Assembly: GCA_936450465.1 (NCBI GenBank) | Contig: OW388289.1 | Location: 74,140,593-74,204,592 of the forward strand | Direction of reading: 5' to 3' | DNA length: 64,000 nucleotides | DNA from: Gibbula magus | Taxonomy: Eukaryota > Mollusca > Gastropoda > Trochida > Trochidae | Part shown: one piece after another, positions 37,301 to 53,075 of the stretch | How the letters are laid out: the number at the start of each line of letters is the position of its first letter | Position numbering within the stretch: the first letter of the stretch is position 1 | Position numbers and translations under genes: made by a program | Notes under the pieces: generated by a model | Told to the model about the DNA's origin: nothing | The model's database searches: none | Seen by the model: only the letters and a program-made list of their open reading frames with translations

Positions 37301-40300
37301 TTGGGGGGAGTTGACCAGAGTGATACCACTAATTACCAAGGACATGTGGGGAGTTGACCAGAGTAATACCACTAATTACCAAGGACATGGGGGGAGTTGA
37401 CCAGAGTGATACCACTAACTTACGAAGGACAGGGGGGAGTTCACCAGAGTAATACCACTAACTTACCAAGGACATTTGGGGAGTTGACCAGAGTAATACC
37501 ACTAACTTACGAAGGACAGGGGGGAGTTGACCAGAGTAATACCACTAATTACCAAGGACATGGGGGGAGTTGACCAGAGTGATACCACTAATTACCAAGG
37601 ACATGTGGGGAGTTGACCAGAGTAATACCACTTATTACCAAGGACATGGCGGGAGTTGACCAGAGTGATACCACTAACTTACCAAGGACATGGGGGGAGT
37701 TGACCAGAGTAATACCACTAACTTACCAAGGACATGTGGGGAGTTGACCAGAGTAATACCATTAATTACCAAGGACATGGGGGGAGTTGACCAGAGTGAT
37801 ACCACTAACTTACGAAGGACAGGGGGGAGTTCACCAGAGTAATACCACTAATTACCAAGGACATGTGGGGAGTTGACCAGAGTAATACCACTAACTTACC
37901 AAGGACATGTGGGGAGTTGACCAGAGTAATACCACTAATTACCAAGGACATGGGGGGAGTTGACCTGAGTGATACCACTATCTTACGAAGGACAGGGGGG
38001 AGTTCACCAGAGTAATACCACTAACTTACCAAGGACATTTGGGGAGTTGACCAGAGTAATACCACTAACTTACCAAGGACATGGGAGGAGTTGACCAGAG
38101 TAATACCACTAACTTACCAAGGACAGGGGGGAGTTGACCAGAGTAATACCACTAATTACCAAGGACATGGGGGGAGTTGACCAGAATAATACCACTTACT
38201 TACCAAGGACATGTGGGGAATTGACCAGAGTAATACCACTAACTTACCAAGGACAGGGGGGAGTTGACCAGAGTAATACCACTAATTACCAAGGACATGG
38301 GGGGAGTTGACCAGAGTAATACCACTAACTTACCAAGGACATGGGGGGAGTTGACCAGAGTGATACCACTTACTTACGAAGGACAGGGGGGAGTTCACCA
38401 GAGTAATACCACTAACTTACCAAGGACATTTGGGGAGTTGACCAGAGTAATACCACTAACTCACCAAGGACATGTGGGGAGTTGACCAGAGTAATACCAC
38501 TAATTACCAAGGACATGGGGGGAGTTGACCAGAGTAATACCACTAACTCACCAAGGACATGGGGGGAGTTGACCAGAGTGATACCACTAATTACCAAGGA
38601 CATGGGGGGAGTTGACCAGAGTAATACCACTAATTACCAAGGACATGGGGGAGTTGACCAGAGTAATACCACTAATTACCAAGGACATGGGGGGAGTTGA
38701 CCAGAGTAATACCACTAACTCACCAAGGACATGGGGGGAGTTGACCAGAGTGATACCACTAATTACCAAGGACATGGGGGGAGTTGACCAGAGTAATACC
38801 ACTAATTACCAAGGACATGGGGGAGTTGACCAGAGTAATACCACTAATTACCAAGGACATGGGGGGAGTTGACCAGAGTGATACCACTAATTACCAAGGA
38901 CATGGGGGGAGTTGACCAGAGTAATACCACTAATTACCAAGGACATAGGGGGAGTTGACCAGAGTAATACCACTAATTACCAAGGACATGGGGGGAGTTG
39001 ACCAGAGTGATACCACTAATTACCAAGTACATGGGGGGAGTTGACCAGAGTGATACCGCTAATTACCAAGGACATGGGGGGAGTTGACCAGAGTAATACC
39101 ACTAATTACCAAGGACATGGGGGGAGTTGACCAGAGTAATACCACTAATTACCAAGGACATGGGGGGAGTTGACCAGAGTAATACCACTAACTTACCAAG
39201 GACATGTGGGGAGTTGACCAGAGTAATACCACTAATTACCAAGGACTTGGGGGGAGTTGACCAGAGTGATACCACTAATTACCAAGGACATGTGGGGAGT
39301 TGACCAGAGTAATACCACTAATTACCAAGGACATGGGGGGAGTTGACCAGAGTGATACCACTAACTTACGAAGGACAGGGGGGAGTTCACCAGAGTAATA
39401 CCACTAACTTACCAAGGACATTTGGGGAGTTGACCAGAGTAATACCACTAACTTACGAAGGACAGGGGGGAGTTGACCAGAGTAATACCACTAATTACCA
39501 AGGACATGGGGGGAGTTGACCAGAGTGATACCACTAATTACCAAGGACATGTGGGGAGTTGACCAGAGTAATACCACTAATTACCAAGGACATGGCGGGA
39601 GTTGACCAGAGTGATACCACTAACTTACCAAGGACATGGGGGGAGTTGACCAGAGTAATACCACTAACTTACCAAGGACATGTGGGGAGTTGACCAGAGT
39701 AATACCACTAATTACCAAGGACATGGGGGGAGTTGACCAGAGTGATACCACTAACTTACGAAGGACAGGGGGGAGTTCACCAGAGTAATACCACTAATTA
39801 CCAAGGACATGTTGGGAGTTGACCAGAGTGATACCACTAACTTACCAAGGACATGGGGGGAGTTGACCAGAGTAATACCACTAACTTACCAAGGACATGT
39901 GGGGAGTTGACCAGAGTAATACCACTAATTACCAAGGACATGGGGGGAGTTGACCAGAGTGATACCACTAACTTACGAAGGACAGGGGGGAGTTCACCAG
40001 AGTAATACCACTAATTACCAAGGACATGTTGGGAGTTGACCAGAGTAATACCACTAACTTACCAAGGACATGTGGGGAGTTGACCAGAGTAATACCACTA
40101 ATTACCAAGGACATGGGGGGAGTTGACCTGAGTGATACCACTAACTTACGAAGGACAGGTTGAGTTCACCAGAGTAATACCACTAACTTACCAAGGACAT
40201 TTGGGGAGTTGACCAGAGTAATACCACTAACTTACCAAGGACATGGGGGGAGTTGACCAGAGTAATACCACTAACTTACCAAGGACAGGGGGGAGTTGAC

Positions 40301-43300
40301 CAGAGTAATACCACTAATTACCAAGGACATGGGGGGAGTTGACCAGAGTAATACCACTAACTTACCAAGGACATGTGGGGAGTTGACCAGAGTAATACCA
40401 CTAACTTACCAAGGACAGGGGGGAGTTGACCAGAGTAATACCACTAATTACCAAGGACATGGGGGGAGTTGACCAGAGTAATACCACTAACTTACCAAGG
40501 ACATGGGGGGAGTTGACCAGAGTGATACCACTAACTTACGAAGGACAGGGGGGAGTTCACCAGAGTAATACCACTAATTACCAAGGACATGGGGGGAGTT
40601 GACCAGAGTAATACCACTAACTTACCAAGGACATGTGGGGAGTTGACCAGAGTAATACCACTAATTACCAAGGACTTGGGGGGAGTTGACCAGAGTGATA
40701 CCACTAATTACCAAGGACATGTGGGGAGTTGACCAGAGTAATACCACTAATTACCAAGGACATGGGGGGAGTTGACCAGAGTGATACCACTAACTTACGA
40801 AGGACAGGGGGGAGTTCACCAGAGTAATACCACTAACTTACCAAGGACATTTGGGGAGTTGACCAGAGTAATACCACTAACTTACGAAGGACAGGGGGGA
40901 GTTGACCAGAGTAATACCACTAACTACCAAGGACATGGGAGGAGTTGACACGAGTGATACCACTAATTACCAAGGACATGTGGGGAGTTGACCAGAGTAA
41001 TACCACTAATTACCAAGGACATGGCGGGAGTTGACCAGAGTGATACCACTAACTTACCAAGGACATGGGGGGAGTTGACTAGAGTAATACCACTAACTTA
41101 CCAAGGACATGTGGGGAGTTGACCAGAGTAATACCACTAATTACCAAGGACATGGGGGGAGTTGACCAGAGTGATACCACTAACTTACGAAGGACAGGGG
41201 GGAGTTCACCAGAGTAATACCACTAATTACCAAGGACATGTTGGGAGTTGACCAGAGTAATACCACTAACTTACCAAGGACATGTGGGGAGTTGACCAGA
41301 GTAATACCACTAATTACCAAGGACATGGGGGGAGTTGACCTGAGTGATACCACTAACTTACGAAGGACAGGGGGGAGTTCACCAGAATAATACCACTAAC
41401 TTACCAAGGACATTTGGGGAGTTGACCAGAGTAATACCACTAACTTACCAAGGACATGGGGGGAGTTGACCAGAGTAATACCACTAACTTACCAAGGACA
41501 GGGGGGAGTTGACCAGAGTAATACCACTAATTACCAAGAAAAAAGGGGGGAGTTGACCAGAGTAATACCACTAACTTACCAAGGACATGTGGGGAGTTGA
41601 CCAGAGTAATACCACTAACTTACCAAGGACAGGGGGGAGTTCACCAGAGTAATACCACTAATTACCAAGGACATGGGGGGAGTTGACCAGAGTAATACCA
41701 CTAACTTACCAAGGACATGGGGGGAGTTGACCAGAGTAATACCACTAATTACCAAGGACATGGGGGGAGTTGACCAGAGTGATACCACTAACTTACGAAG
41801 GACAGGGGGGAGTTCACCAGAGTAATACCACTAATTACCAAGGACATGGGGGGAGTTCACCAGAGTAATACCACTAACTTACCAAGGACAGGGGGGAGTT
41901 GACCAGAGTAATACCACTAATTACCAAGGACATGGGGGGAGTTGACCAGAGTAATACCACTAACTTACCAAGGACATGGGGGGAGTTGACCTGAGTGATA
42001 CCACTAACTTACGAAGGACAGGGGGGGAGTTCACCAGAGTAATACCACTAACTTACCAAGGACATTTGGGGAGTTCACCAGAGTAATACCACTAACTTAC
42101 CAAGGACATGTGGGGAGTTGACCAGAGTAATACCACTAATTACCAAGGACATGTGGGGAGTTGACCAGAGTAATACCACTAACTTACCAAGGACATGGGG
42201 GGAGTTGACCAGAGTAATACCACTAACTTACCAAGGACATGGGGGGAGTTCACCAGAGTGATACCACTTACTTACGAAGGACATGTGGGGAGTTCACCAA
42301 AGTTATACCACTTACTTACCAAGGACATGTGGGGAGTTCACCAGAGTAATACCACTAACTTACCAAGGACATGGGGGGAGTTCACCAGAGTAATACCACT
42401 AACTTACCAAGGACATTTGGGGAGTTGACCAGAGTAATACCACTAACTTACCAAGGACATGGGGGGAGTTGACCAAAGTAATACCACTAACTTACCAAGG
42501 ACAGGGGGGAGTTGACCAGAGTAATACCACTAACTTACCAAGGACATGGGGGGAGTTGACCAGAGTAATACCACTAACTTACCAAGGACATGTGGGGAGT
42601 TGACCAGAGTGATACCACTAACTTACGAAGGACAGGGGGGAGTTCACCAGAGTAATACCACTAACTTACCAAGGACATGTGGGGAGTTCACCAGAGTAAT
42701 ACCACTAACTTACCAAGGACATGTGGGGAGTTCACCAGAGTAATACCACTAACTTACCAAGGACATGTGGGGAGTTGACCAGAGTGATACCACTAATTAC
42801 CAAGGACAGGGGGGAGTTCACCAGAGTAATACCACTAACTTACCAAGGACATGTGGGGAGTTCACCAGAGTAATACCACTAACTTACCAAGGACATGTGG
42901 GGAGTTCACCAGAGTAATACCACTAACTTACCAAGGACATGTGGGGAGTTCACCAGAGTAATACCACTAATTACCAAGGACATGGGGGGAGTTGACCAAA
43001 GTAATACCACTAACTTACCAAGGACAGGGGGGAGTTCACCAAAGTAATACCACTAACTTACCAAGGACATGTGGGGAGTTCACCAGAGTAATACCACTAA
43101 CTTACCAAGGACAGGGGGGAGTTCACCAGAGTAATACCACTAACTTACCAAGGACATGGGGGGAGTTGACCAGAGTTATACCACTAACTTACGAAGGACA
43201 TGGGGGGAGTTCACCAGAGTAATACCACTAACTTACCAAGGACATGTGGGGAGTTCACCAGAGTAATACCACTAACTTACCAAGGACATGGGGGAGTTGA

Positions 43301-43899
43301 CCAGAGTAATACCACTAATTACGAAGGACAGGGGGGAGTTCACCAGAGTAATACCACTAACTTACCAAGGACATGTGGGGAGTTCACCAGAGTAATACCA
43401 CTAATTACCAAGGACATGGGGGGAGTTGACCAAAGTAATACCACTAACTTACCAAGGACAGGGGGGAGTTCACCAAAGTAATACCACTAACTTACCAAGG
43501 ACAGGGGGGAGTTCACCAGAGTAATACCACTAACTTACCAAGGACAGGGGGGAGTTCACCAGAGTAATACCACTAACTTACCAAAGACATGTGGGGAGTT
43601 CACCAGAGTAATACCACTAATTACCAAGGACATGGGGGAGTTGACCAAAGTGATACCACTAACTTACGAAGGACAGGGGGGAGTTCACCAGAGTGATACC
43701 ACTAATTACCAAGGACATGGGGGGAGTTCACCAGAGTAATACCACTAATTACCAAGGACATGTGGGGAGTTCACCAGAGTAATACCACTAACTTACGAAG
43801 GACATGGGGGGAGTTCACCAGAGTAATACCACTAACTTACCAAGGACATGTGGGGAGTTGACCAGAGTAATACCACTAACTTACCAAGGACATTTGGGG

Positions 43900-46800
43900 A
43901 GTTGACCAGAGTAATACCACTAATTACCAAGGACATGTGGGGAGTTGACCAGAGTAATACCACTAACTTACCAAGGACATGGGGGGAGTTGACCAGAGTA
44001 ATACCACTAACTTACCAAGGACATGGGGGGAGTTCACCAGAGTGATACCACTTACTTACGAAGGACATGTGGGGAGTTCACCAAAGTTATACCACTTACT
44101 TACCAAGGACATGTGGGGAGTTCACCAGAGTAATACCACTAACTTACGAAGGACATGGGGGGAGTTCACCAGAGTAATACCACTAACTTACCAAGGACAT
44201 GTGGGGAGTTGACCAGAGTAATACCACTAACTTACCAAGGACATGGGGGGAGTTGACCAAAGTAATACCACTAACTTACCAAGGACAGGGGGGAGTTGAC
44301 CAGAGTAATACCACTAACTTACCAAGGACATGGGGGGAGTTGACCAGAGTAATACCACTAACTTACCAAGGACATGTGGGGAGTTGACCAGAGTGATACC
44401 ACTAACTTACGAAGGACAGGGGGGAGTTCACCAGAGTAATACCACTAACTTACCAAGGACATGTGGGGAGTTCACCAGAGTAATACCACTAACTTACCAA
44501 GGACATGTGGGGAGTTCACCAGAGTAATACCACTAACTTACCAAGGACATGTGGGGAGTTGACCAGAGTGATACCACTAATTACCAAGGACAGGGGGGAG
44601 TTCACCAGAGTAATACCACTAACTTACCAAGGACATGTGGGGAGTTCACCAGAGTAATACCACTAACTTACCAAGGACATGTGGGGAGTTCACCAGAGTA
44701 ATACCACTAACTTACCAAGGACATGTGGGGAGTTCACCAGAGTAATACCACTAATTACCAAGGACATGGGGGGAGTTGACCAAAGTAATACCACTAACTT
44801 ACCAAGGACAGGGGGGAGTTCACCAAAGTAATACCACTAACTTACCAAGGACATGTGGGGAGTTCACCAGAGTAATACCACTAACTTACCAAGGACAGGG
44901 GGGAGTTGACCAGAGTAATACCACTAACTTACCAAGGACATGGGGGGAGTTGACCAGAGTAATACCACTAACTTACCAAGGACATGTGGGGAGTTGACCA
45001 GAGTGATACCACTAACTTACGAAGGACAGGGGGGAGTTCACCAGAGTAATACCACTAACTTACCAAGGACATGTGGAGAGTTCACCAGAGTAATACCACT
45101 AACTTACCAAGGACATGTGGGGAGTTCACCAGAGTAATACCACTAACTTACCAAGGACATGTGGGGAGTTGACCAGAGTGATACCACTAATTACCAAGGA
45201 CAGGGGGGAGTTCACCAGAGTAATACCACTAACTTACCAAGGACATGTGGGGAGTTCACCAGAGTAATACCACTAACTTACCAAGGACATGTGGGGAGTT
45301 CACCAGAGTAATACCACTAACTTACCAAGGACATGTGGGGAGTTCACCAGAGTAATACCACTAATTACCAAGGACATGGGGGGAGTTGACCAAAGTAATA
45401 CCACTAACTTACCAAGGACAGGGGGGAGTTCACCAAAGTAATACCACTAACTTACCAAGGACATGTGGGGAGTTCACCAGAGTAATACCACTAACTTACC
45501 AAGGACAGGGGGAGTTGACCAGAGTAATACCACTAACTTACCAAGGACATTTGGGGAGTTGACCAGAGTAATACCACTAATTACCAAGGACATGTGGGGA
45601 GTTGACCAGAGTAATACCACTAACTTACCAAGGACATGGGGGGAGTTGACCAGAGTAATACCACTAACTTACCAAGGACATGGGGGGAGTTCACCAGAGT
45701 GATACCACTTACTTACGAAGGACATGTGGGGAGTTCACCAAAGTTATACCACTTACTTACCAAGGACATGTGGGGAGTTCACCAGAGTAATACCACTAAC
45801 TTACGAAGGACATGGGGGGAGTTCACCAGAGTAATACCACTAACTTACCAAGGACATGTGGGGAGTTGACCAGAGTAATACCACTAACTTACCAAGGACA
45901 TGGGGGGAGTTGACCAAAGTAATACCACTAACTTACCAAGGACAGGGGGGAGTTGACCAGAGTAATACCACTAACTTACCAAGGACATGGGGGGAGTTGA
46001 CCAGAGTAATACCACTAACTTACCAAGGACATGTGGGGAGTTGACCAGAGTGATACCACTAACTTACGAAGGACAGGGGGGAGTTCACCAGAGTAATACC
46101 ACTAACTTACCAAGGACATGTGGGGAGTTCACCAGAGTAATACCACTAACTTACCAAGGACATGTGGGGAGTTCACCAGAGTAATACCACTAACTTACCA
46201 AGGACATGTGGGGAGTTGACCAGAGTGATACCACTAATTACCAAGGACAGGGGGGAGTTCACCAGAGTAATACCACTAACTTACCAAGGACATGTGGGGA
46301 GTTCACCAGAGTAATACCACTAACTTACCAAGGACATGTGGGGAGTTCACCAGAGTAATACCACTAACTTACCAAGGACATGTGGGGAGTTCACCAGAGT
46401 AATACCACTAATTACCAAGGACATGGGGGGAGTTGACCAAAGTAATACCACTAACTTACCAAGGACAGGGGGGAGTTCACCAAAGTAATACCACTAACTT
46501 ACCAAGGACATGTGGGGAGTTCACCAGAGTAATACCACTAACTTACCAAGGACAGGGGGGAGTTCACCAGAGTAATACCACTAACTTACCAAGGACATGG
46601 GGGGAGTTGACCAGAGTTATACCACTAACTTACGAAGGACATGGGGGGAGTTCACCAGAGTAATACCACTAACTTACCAAGGACATGTGGGGAGTTCACC
46701 AGAGTAATACCACTAACTTACCAAGGACATGGGGGGACTTGACCAGAGTAATACCACTAATTACGAAGGACAGGGGGGAGTTCACCAGAGTAATACAACT

Positions 46801-47000
46801 AACTTACCAAGGACATGTGGGGAGTTCACCAGAGTAATACCACTAATTACCAAGGACATGGGGGGAGTTGACCAAAGTAATACCACTAACTTACCAAGGA
46901 CAGGGGGGAGTTCACCAAAGTAATACCACTAACTTACCAAGGACAGGGGGGAGTTCACCAGAGTAATACCACTAACTTACCAAGGACAGGGGGGAGTTCA
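43900..47000. repeat. 1,657-bp higher-order repeat
   Basis: Segments starting 43,979, 44,199, 44,330 and 44,776 recur at 45,636, 45,856, 45,987 and 46,433, all with an offset of 1,657 bp. A related block starts at 42,195 (offset 1,784 to 43,979) and again at 49,205. Confidence 0.8.
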
Positions 47001-49904
47001 CCAGAGTAATACCACTAACTTACCAAGGACATGTGGGGAGTTCACCAGAGTAATACCACTAACTTACCAAGGACAGGGGGGAGTTCACCAGAGTAATACC
47101 ACTAACTTACCAAGGACATGTGGGGAGTTCACCAGAGTAATACCACTAATTACCAAGGACATGGGGGAGTTGACCAAAGTGATACCACTAACTTACGAAG
47201 GACAGGGGGGAGTTCACCAGAGTAATACCACTAACTTACCAAGGACATTTGGGGAGTTCACCAGAGTAATACCACTAATTACCAAGGACATGTGGGGAGT
47301 TCACCAGAGTAATACCACTAACTTACCAAGGACATGTGGGGAGTTCACCAGAGTAATACCACTAACTTACCAAGGACATGGGGGGAGTTGACCAGAGTTA
47401 TACCACTAATTACCAAGGACAGGGGGGAGTTCACCAGAGTAATACCACTAACTTACCAAGGACATGGGGGGAGTTGACCAGAGTGATACCTCTAACTTAC
47501 GAAGGACAGGGGGGAGTTCACCAGAGTAATACCACTAACTTACCAAGGACATGTGGGGAGTTCACCAGAGTAATAACACTAATTACCAAGGACATGGGGG
47601 GAGTTGACCAAAGTAATACCACTAACTTACCAAGGACAGGGGGGAGTTCACCAAAGTAATACCACTAACTTACCAAGGACATGTGGGGAGTTCACCAGAG
47701 TAATACCACTAACTTACCAAGGACAGGGGGGAGTTCACCAGAGTAATACCACTAACTTACCAAGGACATGGGGGGAGTTGACCAGAGTTATACCACTAAC
47801 TTACGAAGGACATGGGGGGAGTTCACCAGAGTAATACCACTAACTTACCAAGGACATGTGGGGAGTTCACCAGAGTAATACCACTAATTACCAAGGACAT
47901 GGGGGAGTTGACCAAAGTGATACCACTAACTTACGAAGGACAGGGGGAGTTCACCAGAGTAATACCACTAACTTACCAAGGACATTTGGGGAGTTGACCA
48001 GAGTAATACCACTAACTTACCAAGGACATGGGGGGAGTTGACCAAAGTAATACCACTAACTTACCAAGGACAGGGGGGAGTTGACCAGAGTAATGCACTA
48101 ACTTACCAAGGACATGGGGGTAGTTGACCAGAGTGATACCACTAACTTACGAAGGACAGGGGGGAGTTCACCAGAGTAATACCACTAACTTACCAAGGAC
48201 ATGTGGGGAGTTCACCAGAGTAATACCACTTATTACCAAGGACATGTGGGGAGTTGACCAGAGTAATACCACTAACTTACCAAGGACATGTGGGGAGTTG
48301 ACCAGAGTAATACCACTAATTACCAAGGACATGTGGTTAGTTGACCAGAGTGATACCACTAACTTACGAAGGACAGGGGGGAGTTCACCAGAGTAATACC
48401 ACTAACTTACCAAGGACATGTGGGGAGTTGACCAGAGTAATACCACTAATTACCAAGGACATGGGGGGAGTTGACCAGAGTTATACCACTAACTTACCAA
48501 GGACATGGGGGGAGTTGACCAGAGTGATACCACTAACTTACCAAGGACATGGGGGGAGTTCACCAGAGTGATACCACTAACTTACCAAGGACATGGGGGG
48601 AGTTCACCAGAGTAATACCACTAACTTACCAAGGACATGGGGGGAGTTGACCAGAGTAATACCACTAACTTACCAAGGACATGTGGGGAGTTGACCAGAG
48701 TAATACCACTAACTTACCACGGACATGGGGGGAGTTCACCAGAGTAATACCACTAACTTACCATGGACATTTGGGCAGTTGACCAGAGTAATACCACTAA
48801 TTACCAAGGACATGTGGGGAGTTGACCAGAGTAATACCACTAACTTACCAAGGACATGGGGGGAGTTGACCAGAGTAATACCACTAACTTACCAAGGACA
48901 TGGGGGGAGTTCACCAGAGTGATACCACTAATTACCAAGGACATGGGGGGAGTTCACCAGAGTAATACCACTAATTACCAAGGACATGTGGGGAGTTCAC
49001 CAGAGTAATACCACTAACTTACGAAGGACATGGGGGGAGTTCACCAGAGTAATACCACTAACTTACCAAGGACATGTGGGGAGTTGACCAGAGTAATACC
49101 ACTAACTTACCAAGGACATTTGGGGAGTTGACCAGAGTAATACCACTAATTACCAAGGACATGTGGGGAGTTGACCAGAGTAATACCGATAACTTACCAA
49201 GGACATGGGGGGAGTTGACCAGAGTAATACCACTAACTTACCAAGGACATGGGGGGAGTTCACCAGAGTGATACCACTTACTTACGAAGGACATGTGGGG
49301 AGTTCACCAAAGTTATACCACTTACTTACCAAGGACATGTGGGGAGTTCACCAGAGTAATACCACTAACTTACGAGAGACATGGGGGGAGTTCACCAGAG
49401 TAATACCACTAACTTACCAAGGACATGTGGGGAGTTGACCAGAGTAATACCACTAACTTACCAAGGACATGGGGGGAGTTGACCAAAGTAATACCACTAA
49501 CTTACCAAGGACAGGGGGGAGTTGACCAGAGTAATACCACTAACTTACCAAGGACATGGGGGGAGTTGACCAGAGTAATACCACTAACTTACCAAGGACA
49601 TGTGGGGAGTTGACCAGAGTGATACCACTAACTTACGAAGGACAGGGGGGAGTTCACCAGAGTAATACCACTAACTTACCAAGGACATGTGGGGAGTTCA
49701 CCAGAGTAATACCACTAACTTACCAAGGACATGTGGGGAGTTCACCAGAGTAATACCACTAACTTACCAAGGACATGTGGGGAGTTGACCAGAGTGATAC
49801 CACTAATTACCAAGGACAGGGGGGAGTTCACCAGAGTAATACCACTAACTTACCAAGGACATGTGGGGAGTTCACCAGAGTAATACCACTAACTTACCAA
49901 GGAC

Positions 49905-52000
49905 ATGGGGGGAGTTGACCAGAGTAATACCACTAATTACCAAGGACAGGGGGGAGTTCACCAGAGTAATACCACTAACTTACCAAGGACATGGGGGGAG
50001 TTGACCAGAGTGATACCACTAACTTACGAAGGACAGGGGGGAGTTCACCAGAGTAATACCACTAACTTACCAAGGACATGTTGGGAGTTCACCAGAGTAA
50101 TACCACTAATTACCAAGGACATGGGGGGAGTTGACCAAAGTAATACCACTAACTTACCAAGGACAGGGGGGAGTTCACCAAAGTAATACCACTAACTTAC
50201 CAAGGACATGTGGGGAGTTGACCAGAGTAATACCACTAACTTACCAAGGACAGGGGGGAGTTCACCAGAGTAATACCACTAACTTACCAAGGACATGGGG
50301 GGAGTTGACCAGAGTTATACCACTAACTTACGAAGGACATGGGGGGAGTTCACCAGAGTAATACCACTAACTTACCAAGGACATGTGGGGAGTTCACCAG
50401 AGTAATACCACTAACTTACCAAGGACATGGGGGGAGTTGACCAGAGTAATACCACTAATTACGAAGGACAGGGGGGAGTTCACCAGAGTAATACCACTAA
50501 CTTACCAAGGACATGTGGGGAGTTCACCAGAGTAATACCACTAATTACCAAGGACATGGGGGGAGTTGACCAAAGTAATACCACTAACTTACCAAGGACA
50601 GGGGGGAGTTCACCAAAGTAATACCACTAACTTACCAAGGACAGGGGGGAGTTCACCAGAGTAATACCACTAACTTACCAAGGACAGGGGGGAGTTCACC
50701 AGAGTAATACCACTAACTTACCAAGGACATGTGGGGAGTTCACCAGAGTAATACCACTAATTACCAAGGACATGGGGGAGTTGACCAAAGTGATACCACT
50801 AACTTACGAAGGACAGGGGGGAGTTCACCAGAGTAATACCACTAACTTACCAAGGACATTTGGGGAGTTCACCAGAGTAATACCACTAACTTACCAAGGA
50901 CATGGGGGGAGTTGATTAGAGTAATACCACTAACTTACCAAGGACAGGGGGGAGTTCACCAAAGTAATACCACTAACTTACCAAGGACATGTGGGGAGTT
51001 CACCAGAGTAATACCACTAACTTACCAAGGACAGGGGGAGTTCACCAGAGTAATACCACTAACTTACCAAGGACATGTGGGGAGTTCACCAGAGTAATAC
51101 CACTAATTACCAAGGACATGGGGGAGTTGACCAAAGTGATACCACTAACTTACGAAGGACAGGGGGGAGTTCACCAGAGTAATACCACTAACTTACCAAG
51201 GACATTTGGGGAGTTCACCAGAGTAATACCACTAATTACCAAGGACATGTGGGGAGTTCACCAGAGTAATACCACTAACTTACCAAGGACATGTGGGGAG
51301 TTCACCAGAGTAATACCACTAACTTACCAAGGACATGGGGGGAGTTGACCAGAGTAATACCACTAATTACCAAGGACAGGGGGGAGTTCACCAGAGTAAT
51401 ACCACTAACTTACCAAGGACATGGGGGGAGTTGACCAGAGTGATACCACTAACTTACGAAGGACAGGGGGGAGTTCACCAGAGTAATACCACTAACTTAC
51501 CAAGGACATGTTGGGAGTTCACCAGAGTAATACCACTAATTACCAAGGACATGGGGGGAGTTGACCAAAGTAATACCACTAACTTACCAAGGACAGGGGG
51601 GAGTTCACCAAAGTAATACCACTAACTTACCAAGGACATGTGGGGAGTTGACCAGAGTAATACCACTAACTTACCAAGGACAGGGGGGAGTTCACCAGAG
51701 TAATACCACTAACTTACCAAGGACATGGGGGGAGTTGACCAGAGTTATACCACTAACTTACGAAGGACATGGGGGGAGTTCACCAGAGTAATACCACTAA
51801 CTTACCAAGGACATGTGGGGAGTTCACCAGAGTAATACCACTAATTACCAAGGACATGGGGGAGTTGACCAAAGTGATACCACTAACTTACGAAGGACAG
51901 GGGGAGTTCACCAGAGTAATACCACTAACTTACCAAGGACATTTGGGGAGTTGACCAGAGTAATACCACTAACTTACCAAGGACATGGGGGGAGTTGACC
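49905..52000. repeat. 1,430-bp higher-order repeat
   Basis: Segments at 49,905-50,361 recur at 51,335-51,791 (offset 1,430), including the rare GACATGTTGGGAG unit (about 50,075 and 51,505). Confidence 0.75.
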
Positions 52001-53066
52001 AAAGTAATACCACTAACTTACCAAGGACAGGGGGGAGTTCACCAGAGTAATACCACTAACTTACCAAGGACATGGGGGGAGTTGACCAGAGTGATACCAC
52101 TAACTTACGAAGGACAGGGGGGAGTTCACCAGAGTAATACCACTAACTTACCAAGGACATGTGGGGAGTTCACCAGAGTAATACCACTTATTACCAAGGA
52201 CATGTGGGGAGTTGACCAGAGTAATACCACTAACTTACGAAGGACAGGGGGGAGTTCACCAGAGTAATACCACTAACTTACCAAGGACATGTGGGGAGTT
52301 GACCAGAGTAATACCACTAATTACCAAGGACATGGGGGGAGTTGACCAGAGTTATACCACTAACTTACCAAGGACAGGGGGGGAGTTCACCAGAGTAATA
52401 CCACTAACTTACCAAGGACATGGGGGGAGTTGACCAGAGTTATACCACTAACTTACGAAGGACATGGGGGGAGTTCACCAGAGTAATACCACTAACTTAC
52501 CTAGGACATGGGGGGAGTTCACCAGAGTGATACCACTTACTTACGAAGGACATGTGGGGAGTTCACCAAAGTTATACCACTTACTTACCAAGGACATGTG
52601 GGGAGTTCACCAGAGTAATACCACTAATTACCAAGGACATGGGGGAGTTGACCAGAGTGATACCACTAACTTACGAAGGACAGGGGGGAGTTCACCAGAG
52701 TAATACCACTAACTTACCAAGGACATTTGGGGAGTTGACCAGAGTAATACCACTAACTTACCAAGGACATGGGGGGAGTTGACCAAAGTAATACCACTAA
52801 CTTACCAAGGACAGGGGGGAGTTGACCAGAGTAATACCACTAACTTACCAAGGACATGGGGGGAGTTGACCAGAGTAATACCACTAACTTACCAAGGACA
52901 TGTGGGGAGTTGACCAGAGTGATACCACTAACTTACGAAGGACAGGGGGGAGTTCACCAGAGTAATACCACTTACTTACCAAGGACATGGGGGGAGTTGA
53001 CCAGAGTAATACCACTAACTTACCAAGGACATGGGGGGAGTTCACCAGAGTAATACCACTAACTTA

Positions 53067-53075
53067 CCAAGGACA
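53067..53075 (-). promoter_or_regulatory. Authentic 5' splice site of the lectin exon
   Basis: On the minus strand TGTCCTTG|GTAAGTTAG; the intron begins at 53,067. It is a strong U1 match from +1 to +6. It is followed every 43-44 bases by identical or near-identical copies within the array. Confidence 0.88.

Noticed and set aside
26862..53053. Dozens of 60-130-codon frames reading TRVIPLTYQG or QSNTTNLPRT
   Set aside because: Frames through the 43/44-bp array, in all phases and both strands, ended by unit-length changes. They are intronic.
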